Assembly (NCBI GenBank): GCA_023383815.1
Contig: JAHDYG010000014.1
Coordinates: forward strand, 1-64,000
DNA from: Rhodocyclaceae bacterium
Lineage (GTDB): Bacteria; Pseudomonadota; Gammaproteobacteria; Burkholderiales; Rhodocyclaceae
Length of the DNA: 64,000 nucleotides
Reading direction: 5' to 3'
Shown: one piece after another, positions 63,049 to 64,000 of the stretch
How the letters are laid out: every line of letters begins with the position of its first letter
Numbering within the stretch: the stretch's first letter is position 1
Program-made: the position numbers and the translations under genes
The notes under the pieces: generated by a model
Seen by the model: only the letters and a program-made list of their open reading frames with translations
Databases searched by the model: none
Told to the model about the DNA's origin: nothing

Positions 63049-64000
63049 CTAGGCGCTCAAGGCCAGCTCGAACAGCTCGCGCTTGAGCACGAGCTGCCGT
63101 GGCAGGCGGTCCTGCAGCCTGTCGAACCATTCCTTGTGCAGCTCGAGTTCCTTCTTCCAGGCGTCGGCATCGACCTGGGTGAGGGCGTCGAACTCGGCCT
63201 GGGTGACGTTGGAGCCGGTCCAGTCGAGATCCTCGAACGCAGGCATCCAGCCGAGCGCGGTTTCCCTGGCGCCGATGCGTCCGCGTACACGGTCGACGAT
63301 CCATTTCAGGACGCGCATGTTCTCGCCGAAGCCGGGCCACATGAACTCGCCCTTCTCGTTCATGCGGAACCAGTTCACGCAGAAGATCTTGGGCGTGTGA
63401 TCGACCACGTGGCCCATGCGCAGCCAGTGGTTGAAGTAGTCGCCCATGTGATAGCCGCAGAAGGGCAGCATCGCGAAGGGGTCGCGGCGGACCACGCCTT
63501 GGGCGCCGAAGGCCGCGGCGGTGGTCTCGGAGCCGAGCGTTGCGGCCATGTAGACGCCGAAATTCCAGTTGAAGGCCTGGTACACCAGCGGTACGGTGGT
63601 GGCGCGCCGGCCGCCGAAGATGAAGGCCGAGATCGGAACGCCCTGCGGATCTTCCCAGTTCGGATCGATCGAGGGGCACTGGCTCGCCGGGGCGGTGAAG
63701 CGTGCATTGGGATGCGCCGCCTTGCGCCCGGTCTCGCGCGCAATCTCAGGCGTCCAGTCCTTGCCCTGCCAGTCGATGAGGTGTGCCGGGCATTCCTTGG
63801 TCATGCCTTCCCACCACACGTCGCCGTCGTCGGTCAGTGCGACGTTGGTGAAGATGATGTTCTCCTTGAGCGTCGCCATCGCGTTGAAGTTGGTCTTCTC
63901 GCTGGTGCCCGGGGCGACGCCGAAGTAGCCTGCTTCCGGGTTGATCGCGTAGAAGCGGCCGTCCTTGCCCGGCTTGATCCAGGCGATGTCGTCGCCGACG
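63049..64000 (-). CDS. pckG: Phosphoenolpyruvate carboxykinase (GTP), C-terminal half
   Basis: The frame runs off the right edge; about 317 residues are present of roughly 610-620. It reads [32 protein letters not shown], split here as adjoining pieces, then [36 protein letters not shown] and FLL-type C-terminal parts, all of the GTP-dependent PEPCK that interconverts oxaloacetate and PEP. The P-loop lies beyond the window. Stop is TAG at 63051-63049. The ATP-type enzyme of E. coli is unrelated. Confidence 0.94.
   Translation of the reverse strand, partial: VGDDIAWIKPGKDGRFYAINPEAGYFGVAPGTSEKTNFNAMATLKENIIFTNVALTDDGDVWWEGMTKECPAHLIDWQGKDWTPEIARETGRKAAHPNARFTAPASQCPSIDPNWEDPQGVPISAFIFGGRRATTVPLVYQAFNWNFGVYMAATLGSETTAAAFGAQGVVRRDPFAMLPFCGYHMGDYFNHWLRMGHVVDHTPKIFCVNWFRMNEKGEFMWPGFGENMRVLKWIVDRVRGRIGARETALGWMPAFEDLDWTGSNVTQAEFDALTQVDADAWKKELELHKEWFDRLQDRLPRQLVLKRELFELALSA

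Noticed and set aside
1-64000. tRNA, rRNA or CRISPR array
   Set aside because: No cloverleaf-like segment with a TTCGA loop and no regularly spaced direct repeats were noticed in the intergenic regions. The scan was by eye, so a tRNA in an unusual place cannot be fully excluded.

Overview
The window is about 64 kb of G+C-rich bacterial chromosome. Ribosomal protein sequences, the cysteine-containing forms of S4 and L36, the uvrA / MFS-ssb arrangement, a PP0621-pilS-pilR block and GTP-type PEP carboxykinase together suggest a betaproteobacterium, most likely of the Rhodocyclales (Azoarcus/Thauera-like). That placement is inference from resemblance; no search was run.

Layout. 1-14.1 kb: the end of tuf, then an unbroken S10-spc-alpha ribosomal superoperon (rpsJ to rplQ, with secY, infA, rpmJ and rpoA), closed by a strong intrinsic terminator. 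Three internal promoter-like sites lie before rplC, rplN and rpsM; the first two are built into perfect palindromes. 14.3-24.1 kb: housekeeping genes (DUF2237 protein, uvrA, MFS exporter, ssb, PatB-like C-S lyase, metallo-beta-lactamase-fold hydrolase, Sel1-repeat protein, tcdA, small CbiX/SirB chelatase). 24.1-29.9 kb: an RND efflux pair whose start codon lies inside a large palindrome and which appears leaderless, translationally coupled to an RsbW-like ATPase, then a PilZ protein and dsbB. 30-38.3 kb: LysR / azoreductase-pirin, ybiB, two tandem beta-hydroxyacid dehydrogenases, and a methylthioadenosine salvage cluster (FucA-like aldolase, mtnA, divergent methionine aminotransferase). 38.3-41.6 kb: PP0621 protein and the pilS-pilR two-component system. 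41.6-46.7 kb: a catabolic cluster (ALDH7/AmaB-like dehydrogenase, ThDP enzyme and XRE-cupin regulator, divergent from a FAD oxidase).

46.7-59.8 kb is the most interesting region. A type IV pilin gene has a textbook sigma-54 promoter and two upstream palindromes that fit PilR sites. It is followed by a TMTC/PMT-like GT-C membrane protein with a C-terminal repeat region and a DPM-like GT2, together a plausible two-enzyme lipid-phospho-sugar glycosylation system for the pilin. A compact glycan set then follows: DegT aminotransferase, three methyltransferases, a GT4, two FemAB/GNAT-like acyltransferases and a flippase, interrupted by an ISAs1-type transposase remnant. Two genes carry 9-bp G or C tracts that could make them phase-variable.

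59.9-64 kb: ampD, a lytic transglycosylase, a class I aminotransferase and the C-terminal half of pckG running off the window. No tRNA, rRNA or CRISPR array was seen.
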